Assembly (NCBI GenBank): GCA_050299695.1
Contig: JBNKWI010000015.1
Coordinates: 1 to 51,252 of the forward strand
Reading direction: 5' to 3'
DNA length: 51,252 nucleotides
DNA from: Ovoidimarina sp050299695
GTDB taxonomy: Bacteria > Pseudomonadota > Alphaproteobacteria > Rhodobacterales > Rhodobacteraceae
Shown: positions 8,918 to 17,026 of the stretch, in pieces
How positions within the stretch are numbered: the first letter of the stretch is position 1
How the letters are laid out: each line of letters starts with the position of its first letter
Notes under the pieces: model-generated
The model's input: the letters and a program-made list of their open reading frames with translations, nothing else
Databases searched by the model: none
What the model was told of the DNA's origin: nothing
Program-made: the position numbers and the translations under genes

Positions 8918-8970
8918 GGGGGCTTTGCCCCGGCGCCCTCCGGGCGCCTCCCCCAGAGTATTTTCGGCCA
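8918..8970. repeat. Terminator-like intergenic hairpin repeat
   Basis: Two hairpins in tandem follow ggpS: GGGG-CTTT-CCCC-like at 8918-8931, and a perfect 7-base stem GGCGCCC/GGGCGCC at 8932-8948 with a three-base loop. They are followed by CCCCCAGAGTATTTT and GGCCAGATGGAG. Hairpins plus this tail resemble a repeated intergenic element I recall from Rhodobacterales genomes. Here it sits between convergent genes (ggpS and the minus-strand gene ending at 9012) and could terminate transcription from ggpS. The repeat-family assignment is from memory and cannot be counted in this window. Confidence 0.6.
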
Positions 8971-9011
8971 GATGGAGGGGCCGCTCACGCGCATCGGGCG
9001 GCGCCTCCGGC

Positions 9012-9785
9012 CTACCCGTCCAGCCATTCCTTGGCGGCGATCTCCGGCCGGAAATAGGCGATCATCCGTCCCGCTCGCTCGGATTTCGCGCCATCGGCCC
9101 AGGGCGCCACGCCGTGAAGCGCGAAGCGGTGCAGGAGATAGGCCTCGCCGGGACAGGCATGGATCGGGACGCGCGGGCAGCACGCGAAGGCTTCGCGGCG
9201 CGCTTCCTGATAGATCTCCGTGAGGTCGATCTCCGGCCAATCTTCCGGTTTCCGCCCGGCCAGTGCTGCCCGGAATGCCCGCGCCATGATCTGCTGGCTG
9301 CCTTCCCAGACCACAAGCGGCGCCGCGCCGTGATCGGCCTCCGAAAGCGGCAGGCCGAGAATGAAGCCGTGGAATTCCCGCATCATCCGGCGCCGCTCGG
9401 GCCCCATGGCCATGAGCCCGTCCACATGCGCCGCATCCCTGTCGCGTCGGTAGCGGAAACCGGCCGCGCTTTCGCCGGCGCGGGGGCGCGGATAGCCCGG
9501 ATGGATCACCGAGACCTGCGCCCGGTCCCAGGCCGCGGGCCAGAGCCCCGCCGCGCGGAGGGCCGTGAGGGCCGGACCGGCGAGCGGCACATCGCCGATA
9601 TTTCCGGCGGGCATCGTGTCGAGGATGTTCACGCCGACGAACCAGGTCCCTTCGCATTGCAGCCAATGGGCGTTCGCCGGGTCGGCAATCGCCCGATCCG
9701 CCGCCACGCGCGCCGCCCGGGCCCATGCGAGGCTCTCCCGGTCGGCCGGGAATCGGGCCCAGCCCGCGCCCTCGAGCCCGATCAT
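9012..9785 (-). CDS. Phytanoyl-CoA dioxygenase-like (2-oxoglutarate/Fe(II)) hypothetical protein
   Basis: The 257-residue product is not confidently known. It has an HxD pair in RDAAHVDGL about halfway and a C-terminal LLHRFALHGVAPW with an Arg about ten residues on (SERAGRMIAYFRPE), matching the HxD...H...R layout of jelly-roll 2-oxoglutarate dioxygenases such as the PhyH family. No signal peptide is seen. The ATG overlaps the dusA stop by four bases (ATGA at 9782-9785), so it is translationally coupled to dusA; the open frame running further upstream is only the dusA shadow. A coupled oxygenase might act on tRNA or on an unrelated small molecule; the sequence does not say which. Confidence 0.75.
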   Translation of the reverse strand: MIGLEGAGWARFPADRESLAWARAARVAADRAIADPANAHWLQCEGTWFVGVNILDTMPAGNIGDVPLAGPALTALRAAGLWPAAWDRAQVSVIHPGYPRPRAGESAAGFRYRRDRDAAHVDGLMAMGPERRRMMREFHGFILGLPLSEADHGAAPLVVWEGSQQIMARAFRAALAGRKPEDWPEIDLTEIYQEARREAFACCPRVPIHACPGEAYLLHRFALHGVAPWADGAKSERAGRMIAYFRPEIAAKEWLDG

Positions 9786-10774
9786 GCCGCGCGGGCGAGC
9801 ACGACCCGGTCGAGCGCCTCGAGCACCACCTCCACCCCCGCGCCATCGCGATGCGCCTTCTCGCTCAGGATCCGGCGCCAGGCCCGCGCGCCCGCCATGC
9901 CGGCGAAGATCCCCAGCATGTGGCGGGTCACCGCGTGGAGTTTCCCGCCCTCGTCGAGATGCCTGGCGATGTAAGGCAGCATCGCCCGCACCACATCTTC
10001 GCGGCTTTGCGCCTGTCCCGTCTCGCCGAAAATCCGCGCATCGGCCTCGAGCAGGATCTCCGCCGGCGTGTGATAGGCGGCACGGCCGATCATCACCCCG
10101 TCGAGTCCGGCAGCAAGGAACGCCTCGGCCGCGTCGAGGCTGCCGATGCCGCCATTGACCGAGACATGGAGATCCGGGAACGCGGCCTTCATGTCGTGAA
10201 CGATCCCGTAGTCGAGGGGCGGGATGTCGCGGTTCTCCTTCGGCGAGAGCCCCTGGAGCCAGGCCTTGCGCGCGTGGATCGCGACCCGGCCCACCCCGGC
10301 ATCGCGGATCCGGGCGAGGAAATCGGGCAGCACCGCGCGCGGCTCCTGGTCGTCGACGCCGATCCGGCACTTCACCGTCACCTCCACCGGCTGCGCGGCG
10401 ATCATCGCCCGCACGCAGTCCGCCACCAGGCCCGGCCGCTCCATCAGAACCGCGCCGAAACAGCCCGACTGCACCCGGTCCGACGGGCAGCCCACATTGA
10501 GGTTGATCTCGTCGAACCCCTCCTCGGCCGCCATCGACGCCGCTTCGGCCAGTTCGCCCGGATCCGAACCGCCGAGCTGCAGCGCCACCGGATGCTCCGC
10601 CGGATCGAAGGCGATCAGGTGCCGCGCGCCGCCTCGCACCAGCGCCGGTGCGGTGACCATCTCGGTATAGAGCAGCGCCCGGCGCGACATCAGCCGGTGG
10701 AGGTACCGGCAGTGCCGGTCGGCCCAGTCCATCATGGGGGCCGTGGACAATCTAGCGTGTTGATTTATTTGCAT
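9782..10774 (-). CDS. dusA: tRNA-dihydrouridine synthase A
   Basis: Flavoenzyme reducing uridine to dihydrouridine in the tRNA D-loop. Signatures: TAPMMDWADRHCR near residue 11, the active-site LNVGCPSDRVQ with Cys96, VKCRIGVDD, and SVNGGIG then DGVMIGRAAY in the FMN phosphate-binding part. Length 330 residues is normal. The first nine residues (MQINQHARL) are encoded by AT-richer sequence unlike the rest, right where the remains of an integrase begin. The 5' end of dusA is a known integration target for prophage-like elements, so these codons may derive from an inserted element. The dioxygenase-like gene is coupled downstream. Confidence 0.95.
   Translation of the reverse strand: MQINQHARLSTAPMMDWADRHCRYLHRLMSRRALLYTEMVTAPALVRGGARHLIAFDPAEHPVALQLGGSDPGELAEAASMAAEEGFDEINLNVGCPSDRVQSGCFGAVLMERPGLVADCVRAMIAAQPVEVTVKCRIGVDDQEPRAVLPDFLARIRDAGVGRVAIHARKAWLQGLSPKENRDIPPLDYGIVHDMKAAFPDLHVSVNGGIGSLDAAEAFLAAGLDGVMIGRAAYHTPAEILLEADARIFGETGQAQSREDVVRAMLPYIARHLDEGGKLHAVTRHMLGIFAGMAGARAWRRILSEKAHRDGAGVEVVLEALDRVVLARAA
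10715..10774. other. Probable integration (att) junction in the 5' end of dusA
   Basis: The conserved dusA codons for APMMDWADRHCR lie here, a segment reported as the attachment region of dusA-specific integrases. Upstream of it base composition changes at once to AT-rich (for example TGATTTATTTGCATTTTTTG around 10761-10780), and a degenerate integrase follows at 10888. This supports an old insertion whose left end rebuilt the dusA start. I did not find a second copy of the core in the window, so the other end of the element is lost or outside. Confidence 0.45.
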
Positions 10775-10887
10775 TTTTTGTGTATCTTCAAACTGTTGGC
10801 GGCGACGGCTGCTACGCTGGAATACGCCCCGATATCCCCGAATTTGCCCCCCTACGACGACTCATTGCACATACAGCGCACACGAAA

Positions 10888-11337
10888 ATGGCCACCATCA
10901 CCAAGCTTCCTTCCGGTGCCTGACCCGCGTCCAGATCATACGAAAGGGTGGCTCACGCGAGCGAGACGTTCCTTCGCCGCGACGACGCCCATCGCTGGGC
11001 CCGCCAGGCGGAGACCCGCGTCGAACGGGGGCTGGCGCCGAACAAGTCGTCCGTCTCCCGCCTCCAGACCTTTGGCGACCTCATCGACCTTCCTATATCC
11101 GATATGTGCGAGGTAGGGAAACCGCCCCGACGCAGCAAGGCCGCCACGCTGACCACGCTCAAGCGCGATTTCGGCAAGGAACGGATCGGCCACCTGGATC
11201 GGCAGAAGCTGATCGACTACGGCAAGATGCGCGCGGAGCAAGGTGCGGGTCGGTGACCCAAGGGGATCGACATCGGCGTGATCAAGATGATCATCACCCA
11301 TGCAGCGGCCGTGCACGGCCTCGACATCTCTCCGAAG
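10888..11337 (+). pseudogene. Degenerate tyrosine-type integrase, N-terminal half
   Basis: An ATG at 10888 begins MATITKLPSGA and hits TGA at 10921 where homologues have Trp. The same frame then gives ASETFLRRDDAHRWARQAE, TLKRDFGKERIGHLDRQ and DYGKMRAEQGAGR to a second TGA at 11254, followed by IDIGVIKMIITHAAAVHG. These match the arm-binding and SAM-like core-binding domains of phage/island integrases. Around both stops, single-base shifts would restore a sensible reading (for example RVQIIRKG after 10921). The catalytic domain is absent because the sequence ends at 11337 where an IS end begins. It is orientated away from dusA and is non-functional. Confidence 0.85.
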
Positions 11338-11395
11338 TGTCAATCGCCATCGAACCGGGACCCCCGATCGGCTTGCAAAGGGGGACCCCTCTTGC
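11338..11395. mobile_element. Terminal sequence of an IS21-type insertion element
   Basis: The integrase similarity stops at 11337 and TGTCAATCGCCATCG begins at 11338. Two related short repeats, CCGGGACCCC at about 11356-11365 and AGGGGGACCCCT at about 11379-11390, follow. A TG-starting end with internal subrepeats next to an istB remnant is what IS21-family ends look like. The other end of the element is not present, so the boundary rests on where the integrase reading fails. Confidence 0.55.
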
Positions 11396-11455
11396 GTGCG
11401 GATAGCCGGCCTGCGGCGAAGCTTTCAGGTGGCCTGGTCGGCGGGGGAGCGGGGC

Positions 11456-11590
11456 TCAGGCTCGGGTTTTGAAGCGCCAGCTTTCGTTGCCCATCTTGAC
11501 GATGTCGCAGTCGTGGGTGAGGCGGTCGAGGAGCTCGTCATCTTGGCATCGCCGAAGACGCTGGGCCCTTGACCCTTTTCGCCAATGTCG
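11456..11590 (-). pseudogene. istB fragment (IS21-family ATPase), C-terminal end
   Basis: Read on the minus strand the last codons give LLDRLTHDCDIVKMGNESWR and stop at 11456-11458, closely resembling the IstB C-terminus. Just upstream, in a different frame, is PSVFGDAKMT, which in intact IstB directly precedes ALLDRLTHH. A small deletion of about four bases near 11540 therefore split the frame. Only about 40 residues of the roughly 250-residue protein can be recognised. It is debris from the element that cut the integrase. Confidence 0.75.
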
Positions 11591-11769
11591 CCCATGTGGT
11601 CCCAGAGGACACTCCGGAACCGTTCGGGTTCGTTGAGCGCGAGGGACCTCGGATCGGCCCCGCTGGTCACGGTTGCGCTGGAGTGCCTGCCGAAAAAAGT
11701 GCCGAAGCGGACGATCTCCGACCGCGCGATGCGCCGGTCCGAATGGACCAGGAGGACCTCGTCGGTCAC
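11591..11769 (-). other. Open stretch of unknown origin overlapping the fahA stop
   Basis: A GTG at 11769 overlaps the fahA stop as GTGA and opens a frame starting MTDEVLLVHSDRRIARSEIV and running through LNEPERFRSVLWDHMGDIGE into the istB remnant. The four-base overlap is what a coupled last gene of the hmg operon would show, but I recognise no family, and the frame ends in transposon debris. It may be the surviving N-terminus of a gene destroyed by the insertion, or chance. Confidence 0.25.
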
Positions 11770-13022
11770 GATTGTCCGCCCTCGAGCTTACGCGCGGGAA
11801 GAAGCTGCCCGGTGCACTCGCCAAAGCCGATGCGGAAGCCATTGCCCTCGGCGGCGCCGCGCAGGGTCATGGTGTCGCCGTCCTCGATGAAGCTGCGGGT
11901 TTCGCCGGTCTCCAGGTCGAACGGTTCCTTCCCGCCCCAGCTCAATTCGAGGAGAGAGCCGCGGTTCTGCCGCTCCGGCCCCGAGATCGTGCCGGAGCCC
12001 AAGAGGTCGCCGACCCGCATCGGGCAGCCCGAGCTGGTGTGATGGGCAAGCTGCTGGGCCGCGGAGTAGTACATTTCCTTGAGATTGGTCCGCGAAATCA
12101 CCGTTTCGCGCCCGCCTTCCGGTGTCAGACCGACCTCCAGCGCGATATCGTAGAGCATCGGCGCGGGTTCGGCGAGATAGGGCAGAAGCGGCTTCTCCCG
12201 CTCGGGCGCCGAGGCGCGGAACGGCTCCAGCGCGGCGGCGGTGACGATCCACGGGCTGATCGTCGTGGCGGTGGCCTTGGCCTGGAACGGCCCCAGCGGC
12301 TGGTATTCCCAGGCCTGGATGTCACGCGCGGACCAGTCGTTCAGCAGCACGTAGCCGAAGATGTTGTCAAAGGCATCGGCCACCGAGATCGGGCCGTTCG
12401 ACGGCTGACCGACGATGGCGCCCATCTCGAGCTCGATATCGAAGCGCTGCGACGGACCGAAGCGCGGCGCGTCGTCGTTCGGGCCCTTGAGCTGCCCGTT
12501 GGGCCGTGTGACCGGCGTGCCGGAGACGACGACCGACGAGGCCCGCCCGTTGTAGCCGATGGGGATGTGCAGCCAGTTCGGCGGCAGCGCGTTCTCCGGG
12601 CCGCGGAACATGGTGCCGACGTTGAAGGCATGGTGCCGGCCCGCGTAGAAATCTGTGTATTCGGTCACGTCGAAGGGCATGTGCAGCACTGCCCCGGATT
12701 GCGCGACAAGATAGCCACGCAGCGCCGCCTGCCGGTCGCTCCCCTCCGCCAGCATGTCGGTCAACGTGGCGCGCAGCGCGGCCCACGCGGAATTGCCTTG
12801 CGCCATGAAGGCGTTCCAGCGTCCGGATTGCAGCGCCCTGCCACAGTCCAGAAGGCCATCAGCCTCCATCTGCGCCACGTCGAGGATCTGGTCGCCGATG
12901 GCCACGCCGCAGCGCGGATCGCCGCCGTCCACGGAAAAGACGCCATAGGGCAGGTTGTTCAGCGGAAAGTCGGTGTCGGGCGCATTGGCGCTTTTGACCC
13001 AGGAACGGATCAGGTCGGTCAT
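11766..13022 (-). CDS. fahA: Fumarylacetoacetase
   Basis: Last enzyme of the homogentisate route: hydrolyses fumarylacetoacetate to fumarate and acetoacetate. The 418-residue protein has the N-terminal domain (FPLNNLPYGVFSV) and the FAH fold, with metal and substrate segments such as YTDFYAGRHHAFNVG, MFRGPENALPPNW, YNGRASS and LELSWGGKEPF. I start it at the ATG at 13022 (MTDLIRSWV); the open frame extends further up but is not protein-like. It follows maiA after 13 bases and is the last intact gene of the operon, with transposon debris immediately downstream. Confidence 0.95.
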   Translation of the reverse strand: MTDLIRSWVKSANAPDTDFPLNNLPYGVFSVDGGDPRCGVAIGDQILDVAQMEADGLLDCGRALQSGRWNAFMAQGNSAWAALRATLTDMLAEGSDRQAALRGYLVAQSGAVLHMPFDVTEYTDFYAGRHHAFNVGTMFRGPENALPPNWLHIPIGYNGRASSVVVSGTPVTRPNGQLKGPNDDAPRFGPSQRFDIELEMGAIVGQPSNGPISVADAFDNIFGYVLLNDWSARDIQAWEYQPLGPFQAKATATTISPWIVTAAALEPFRASAPEREKPLLPYLAEPAPMLYDIALEVGLTPEGGRETVISRTNLKEMYYSAAQQLAHHTSSGCPMRVGDLLGSGTISGPERQNRGSLLELSWGGKEPFDLETGETRSFIEDGDTMTLRGAAEGNGFRIGFGECTGQLLPARKLEGGQS

Positions 13023-13035
13023 GGGCGGGGTCTCC

Positions 13036-13665
13036 TCAGGTCGCGTCGGGCTGGTTTTCGGGGCGGGCCGCGTCAAAGGCCGGCAGGACGAGGCAGCGGG
13101 CCTCGATCCCGGTCAGGCGAGGGAAGGGCGTCAGGTCGCAGCCCCAGCGATGGGCGTTGAAGAGCTGCGGCACGAGGCAAAGGTCCGCCAGCCCCGGCGC
13201 GTCGCCGAAGCAGAACGGCGTGTCGGGCGCGATCAGCGCCTCGACGGCGGCAAAGCCGCGGGTCATCCAGTCGTTCATCCAGGCCACGGCCTCGTCCTGG
13301 CTGTGTCCCATGGATTTCAGCTTGTCGACCACGCGCAGGTTGTTCACCGGGTGGATGTCCGTCGCCACAGCCAGGGCGGCGGCGCGCACCTTTGCGCGGT
13401 CAAGCGGATCGGAAGGCAGCAGGGGCGGCGCGGGATAAGCGTCGTCCAGCCATTCGAGGATTGCCATGGATTGGGTCAGCACGGTGCCATCGTCCAGCAC
13501 CATCGTCGGCACCCCCCGTCCAGGGTTGAGTGCGACATACTCGGCCGCTCCCTGCTCGCCCGAGACGAGGTTCACGGGGACCGCCTCATAGGCGATCCCT
13601 TTCAGGTTCAGTGCGATCCGCACCCGGTAGGCGGTGGTCGACCGCCAATAGGTGAAGAGCCTCAT
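13036..13665 (-). CDS. maiA: Maleylacetoacetate isomerase (glutathione S-transferase family)
   Basis: Glutathione-dependent isomerase turning maleylacetoacetate into fumarylacetoacetate. The 209-residue GST fold begins MRLFTYWRSTTAYRVRIALN, with the Ser/Thr-rich glutathione site near residues 9-11. The thioredoxin half continues to LNPGRGVPTMVLDDGTVLTQSMAILEW, and the helical domain carries FCFGDAPGLADLCLVPQLFN. The ATG overlaps the hmgA stop by four bases (13662-13665), giving translational coupling. A much longer open frame upstream in the same phase is the shadow of hmgA. Confidence 0.95.
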   Translation of the reverse strand: MRLFTYWRSTTAYRVRIALNLKGIAYEAVPVNLVSGEQGAAEYVALNPGRGVPTMVLDDGTVLTQSMAILEWLDDAYPAPPLLPSDPLDRAKVRAAALAVATDIHPVNNLRVVDKLKSMGHSQDEAVAWMNDWMTRGFAAVEALIAPDTPFCFGDAPGLADLCLVPQLFNAHRWGCDLTPFPRLTGIEARCLVLPAFDAARPENQPDAT

Positions 13666-15017
13666 TTCTTGCCCGGCGTGCCGTCGAACTTCTTCTCGAG
13701 GCTGTCCCAGCAGTCGATGTAGTCGTCCTGGAGCGGCGCTTCCTTGCCCGCGAACTCGGTCAGATGCTGGGGGAAGCGGGTCTCGAACATGAAGGACATG
13801 GTGTTGTCCAGCTTCTCGGGCCTGAGGTCGGCATTCGACGCGCCCTCGAAGGCGTTCTTGTCCGGCCCGTGCGGCAGCATCATGTTGTGCAGGCTCATGC
13901 CGCCGGGGACGAAGCCTTGCGGCTTGGCGTCGTACTGGCCGTAGATGTTGCCCATCAGCTCGGACATGATGTTCTTGTGATACCAGGGCGGACGGAAGGT
14001 ATTCTCCATCACCATCCAGCGTTCGCGGAACAGCACGAAGTCGATATTGGCGGTGCCCGGCACGCCGGAGGGCGCAGTCAGCACGGTGAAGATCGACGGG
14101 TCCGGGTGATCGAACAGGATCGCGCCCACCGGGCAGTAGTTGCGCAGGTCGTATTTCACCGGCGCGTAGTTGCCGTGCCAGGCGACCACGTCCAGCGGCG
14201 AATGCCCGATCTCGCAGCGGTGGAACTGCCCGCACCACTTTATGGTGATGGTGGACGGCGCCTCGCGGTCCTCGAAGGCCGCCACGGGCGCCTTGAAGTC
14301 GCGCGGGTTGGCCATGCAGTTGGCGCCGATCGGCCCACGGCCCGGCAACTCGAACTTCTGGCCGTAATTCTCGCAGACGAAGCCGCGCGCCGGGCCCTCC
14401 AGCACCTCCACCCGGTAGACAAGGCCACGCGGGACCACGACGATCTCCTTCGGCTCCAGGTCGATGATGCCCAGTTCCGTGGCAAAGCGCAGGCGCCCTT
14501 CCTGCGGCACGATCAGCAACTCGCTGTCCGCCGAGAAGAAGTAGTCGTCCTTCATGCACTCTGTAACCAGGTAGATATGGCTTGCCATGCCGACCTGCGT
14601 GTTCACATCGCCCGCCGTGGTCATGGTGCGCATGCCGGTGATCCAGGTCAGCGCCTCCTTGCCATGGGGCACCGGATCCCAGCGGTACTGGCCGAGCGAA
14701 GTCACTCCGTCGACCACGTTCGGCGCGGTTTTCCAGTAGGGCACATCAATGCGCTCGTAGCGGCTGGAATGCTTGACCGAGGGCCGGATGCGGTAGCACC
14801 AGGTGCGTTCGTTCTGATGGCTCGGCGCGGTAAAGGCGGTGCCGGAAAGCTGCTCGCCGTAGAGTCCGTAATTGCATTTCTGCGGGCTGTTCATGCCTTG
14901 CGGCAAGGCGCCCTGCAGCGCCTCGGTCTCGTAGTCATTGCCGAAGCCTGGCATGTAGCCGGGCGTCGTCGTGCCGCCGTCGGCCTGGGTCAGGCCCTTG
15001 GGTTCCAAATCGTTCAT
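13662..15017 (-). CDS. hmgA: Homogentisate 1,2-dioxygenase
   Basis: Non-haem iron enzyme cleaving the homogentisate ring to maleylacetoacetate. The 451-residue length is normal. Diagnostic parts: GFGNDYETEALQGALPQGMN near the N-terminus, YGLYGEQLSGTAFTAP, and in the C-terminal cupin PPWYHKNIMSELMGNIYGQY followed by GGMSLHNMMLPHGPD, which contain the iron-binding His and Glu residues. I use the ATG at 15017 (MNDLEPKGL); the open frame upstream looks non-coding. It is in the middle of the operon; 158 bases separate it from the DUF2783 gene, long enough for an internal promoter. Confidence 0.97.
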   Translation of the reverse strand: MNDLEPKGLTQADGGTTTPGYMPGFGNDYETEALQGALPQGMNSPQKCNYGLYGEQLSGTAFTAPSHQNERTWCYRIRPSVKHSSRYERIDVPYWKTAPNVVDGVTSLGQYRWDPVPHGKEALTWITGMRTMTTAGDVNTQVGMASHIYLVTECMKDDYFFSADSELLIVPQEGRLRFATELGIIDLEPKEIVVVPRGLVYRVEVLEGPARGFVCENYGQKFELPGRGPIGANCMANPRDFKAPVAAFEDREAPSTITIKWCGQFHRCEIGHSPLDVVAWHGNYAPVKYDLRNYCPVGAILFDHPDPSIFTVLTAPSGVPGTANIDFVLFRERWMVMENTFRPPWYHKNIMSELMGNIYGQYDAKPQGFVPGGMSLHNMMLPHGPDKNAFEGASNADLRPEKLDNTMSFMFETRFPQHLTEFAGKEAPLQDDYIDCWDSLEKKFDGTPGKK

Positions 15018-15175
15018 GACACAGTGTCCTTCTGCAGCAGGGCCGCGCGCGGGGGTTTGTTTCTCACCCCGCACCGGCAGGTTTCGTCAGGCCCTGTTCG
15101 CTTTCCCGGCGGCCGTGCGGCGATCGGCGACAGGGTGAATCTTGCCGACATTCATCCACCTCCTCCTTGCGCGGG

Positions 15176-15367
15176 TCAGACGTCGGTGGCGAGGGCCAGA
15201 GCCTCGTCCAGTACCGCTGCATCGCCGATGTGGTTGCACAGGATCAGGACGAGCCGGGCGTTGATCGCATCGCTCTCCTCCTTGGACCGGCCTTCGTGGA
15301 CGGACAGAAGCCTGGCGTAGAAATCGTCCGGATTCGCGAGGTTCGGGTCGGTGTTCAGCTTTGTCAT
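15176..15367 (-). CDS. DUF2783 small protein, candidate hydroxylase coupling protein
   Basis: A 63-residue soluble protein starting MTKLNTDPNLANPDDFYARL and containing LVLILCNHIGD, which I assign to DUF2783. It lies 13 bases after the flavin hydroxylase and before hmgA. In Pseudomonas putida, 3-hydroxyphenylacetate 6-hydroxylase is reported as a flavoprotein (MhaA) needing a small coupling protein of similar size (MhaB), and its product is homogentisate. Size and order here fit that arrangement, so a coupling role is a reasonable inference, not shown by sequence. Confidence 0.75.
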   Translation of the reverse strand: MTKLNTDPNLANPDDFYARLLSVHEGRSKEESDAINARLVLILCNHIGDAAVLDEALALATDV

Positions 15368-15380
15368 GTCCGGGTCCTCC

Positions 15381-17003
15381 TCAAGCGCGTCCGGTCGCGA
15401 TACGGACGGCCCTGCGCACGGCGGCTTCGTCGTAGCTGTCCCAGCGTGCCGCGACATGTTGGTCGGGGCGCATCAGGTAGACAGCCGAACCCGCCCCGCC
15501 GAGGTAGCGCCGCGCCAGCTCCGGATTGCCAGCAGCAGATAGTGCGACACGGGTGACGCCGATCCCCTCCACATCGAAGCTGTCGGGCGCGTCGGCGTCG
15601 ATGGTCAGAAGCCGGAACGATCCGCCCAGCATCCCCAGCAGCCAGGCCCCGTCGACAGGGGCATCGACCATGGGTGCGCCCACGCGGGTGCGATCGGGCC
15701 CGCCGGGCAACGCATCCGGTCCGTTCAGCGACAACCCGTCATAGACACAAGGCACCGACAGCCGGCCGGAATTGACCAATGGCCGGGCGAAAGCAGCCTT
15801 GCCCGCCAGCGTCAGCACCGCGTCGCGGAAGATCTTGCTGATCTCGGATTTCGGAGTGATGAAATCGGTGGACCGGGTCGAGTTCAGGATGTTTTCGTCC
15901 GCGCCGTGGACCCGCTCCTCGGAATATGTGTCGAGCAGCGTTTCCGGTGCCTTGCCCTGGATCACCAGCCCCAGCTTCCAGCCAAGGTTGTCGGCGTCCT
16001 GCATGCCCGAATTCGCGCCGCGCGCGCCGAAGGGCGACACCTGGTGCGCCGAGTCCCCGGCGAAGAATATGTGCCCGTGACGGAAGCTCGCCATGCGCTT
16101 GCACTGGAAGGTGTAGATCGACGACCACACGATGTCGTACTCCACATCCGGCCCGAGGAAGGCGCTCAGACGACGGCGGACATTCTCCTCCTTGAGTTCT
16201 TCCTTGCGGTCGACGTCCCAGCCGATCTGGAAATCGACGCGCCAGACATCGTCGGGCTGCTTGTGCAGCAAGGTCGACGCGCCTTCCCCGTGGCTGGGTT
16301 CGAACCAGAACCAGCGTTCCGTGGGAAACTGAAGCTCGCCTTTCATCCTGATGTCGGCGATCAGGAAGCTGTCCTGGAACACCTTGCCGGTGAATTCCTC
16401 GCCCAGCATCCCGCGCAGCGGCGAGCCGGCGCCGTCGCAGGCGACAAGCCAGTCAGCCGCGACCTTGTAGGGGCCGTCGGGCGTCATGACGTCGAGCACG
16501 ACATGGTCGCCCCTGTCCTCGATGGCATCCACCCGGTTCTTGCCGCGCAACTGGATCGGCACGCCTTCGGCCTGAAGGGCGCGCAGCCGTTCGATCATGT
16601 ATTGCTCGAAATAGGGCTGCTGCAGGTTGATGAAAGCCGGATATTTGTGGCCCTCTTCGGGAAGCAGGTTGAACTCGAAGACCTTGGCGTCCTTGTGGAA
16701 CACCTTGCCGAGGTTCCAGACGATGCCCTTGCCGAGCATCGGTTCGCCGCAACCGTAGCGGTCGGCGATTTCAAGGCATCGCTTGGCGAAACAGATCGCG
16801 CGGCTGCCCATGCCGATGCCTTCATGGTCATCGAGGACCAGAACGGGAATACCCTGCTGACCAAGGTCGATCGCCGTGGCAATCCCGATCGGGCCACCGC
16901 CGACGATCACAACCGGGTGCCGCACGGCTTCCGAGCGTTCCTGATCCGAGGATTTTTCGTAGGGGTAGAGCTTGTGGGCCAGTTTGTAACGATCGTCGAA
17001 CAT
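15381..17003 (-). CDS. FAD-dependent aromatic hydroxylase (MhpA/PobA class)
   Basis: Group A flavoprotein monooxygenase of 540 residues. It has the FAD Rossmann motif VVIVGGGPIGIATAIDLG at about residues 31-48, the ribose/FAD segment HIFFAGDSAHQVSPFGARG with the GD motif, GMQDADNLGWKL, and a C-terminal thioredoxin-like domain as in phenol hydroxylase relatives. The start is ATG 17003; upstream codons are not conserved-looking. Placed between the MBL protein and DUF2783/hmgA, it most likely makes homogentisate from a hydroxyphenylacetate; 3-hydroxyphenylacetate 6-hydroxylase is my first guess, and another meta- or para-hydroxylated acid is possible. Confidence 0.88.
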   Translation of the reverse strand: MFDDRYKLAHKLYPYEKSSDQERSEAVRHPVVIVGGGPIGIATAIDLGQQGIPVLVLDDHEGIGMGSRAICFAKRCLEIADRYGCGEPMLGKGIVWNLGKVFHKDAKVFEFNLLPEEGHKYPAFINLQQPYFEQYMIERLRALQAEGVPIQLRGKNRVDAIEDRGDHVVLDVMTPDGPYKVAADWLVACDGAGSPLRGMLGEEFTGKVFQDSFLIADIRMKGELQFPTERWFWFEPSHGEGASTLLHKQPDDVWRVDFQIGWDVDRKEELKEENVRRRLSAFLGPDVEYDIVWSSIYTFQCKRMASFRHGHIFFAGDSAHQVSPFGARGANSGMQDADNLGWKLGLVIQGKAPETLLDTYSEERVHGADENILNSTRSTDFITPKSEISKIFRDAVLTLAGKAAFARPLVNSGRLSVPCVYDGLSLNGPDALPGGPDRTRVGAPMVDAPVDGAWLLGMLGGSFRLLTIDADAPDSFDVEGIGVTRVALSAAGNPELARRYLGGAGSAVYLMRPDQHVAARWDSYDEAAVRRAVRIATGRA

Positions 17004-17026
17004 GCCACTGCTCCTCCGGCGATGCT

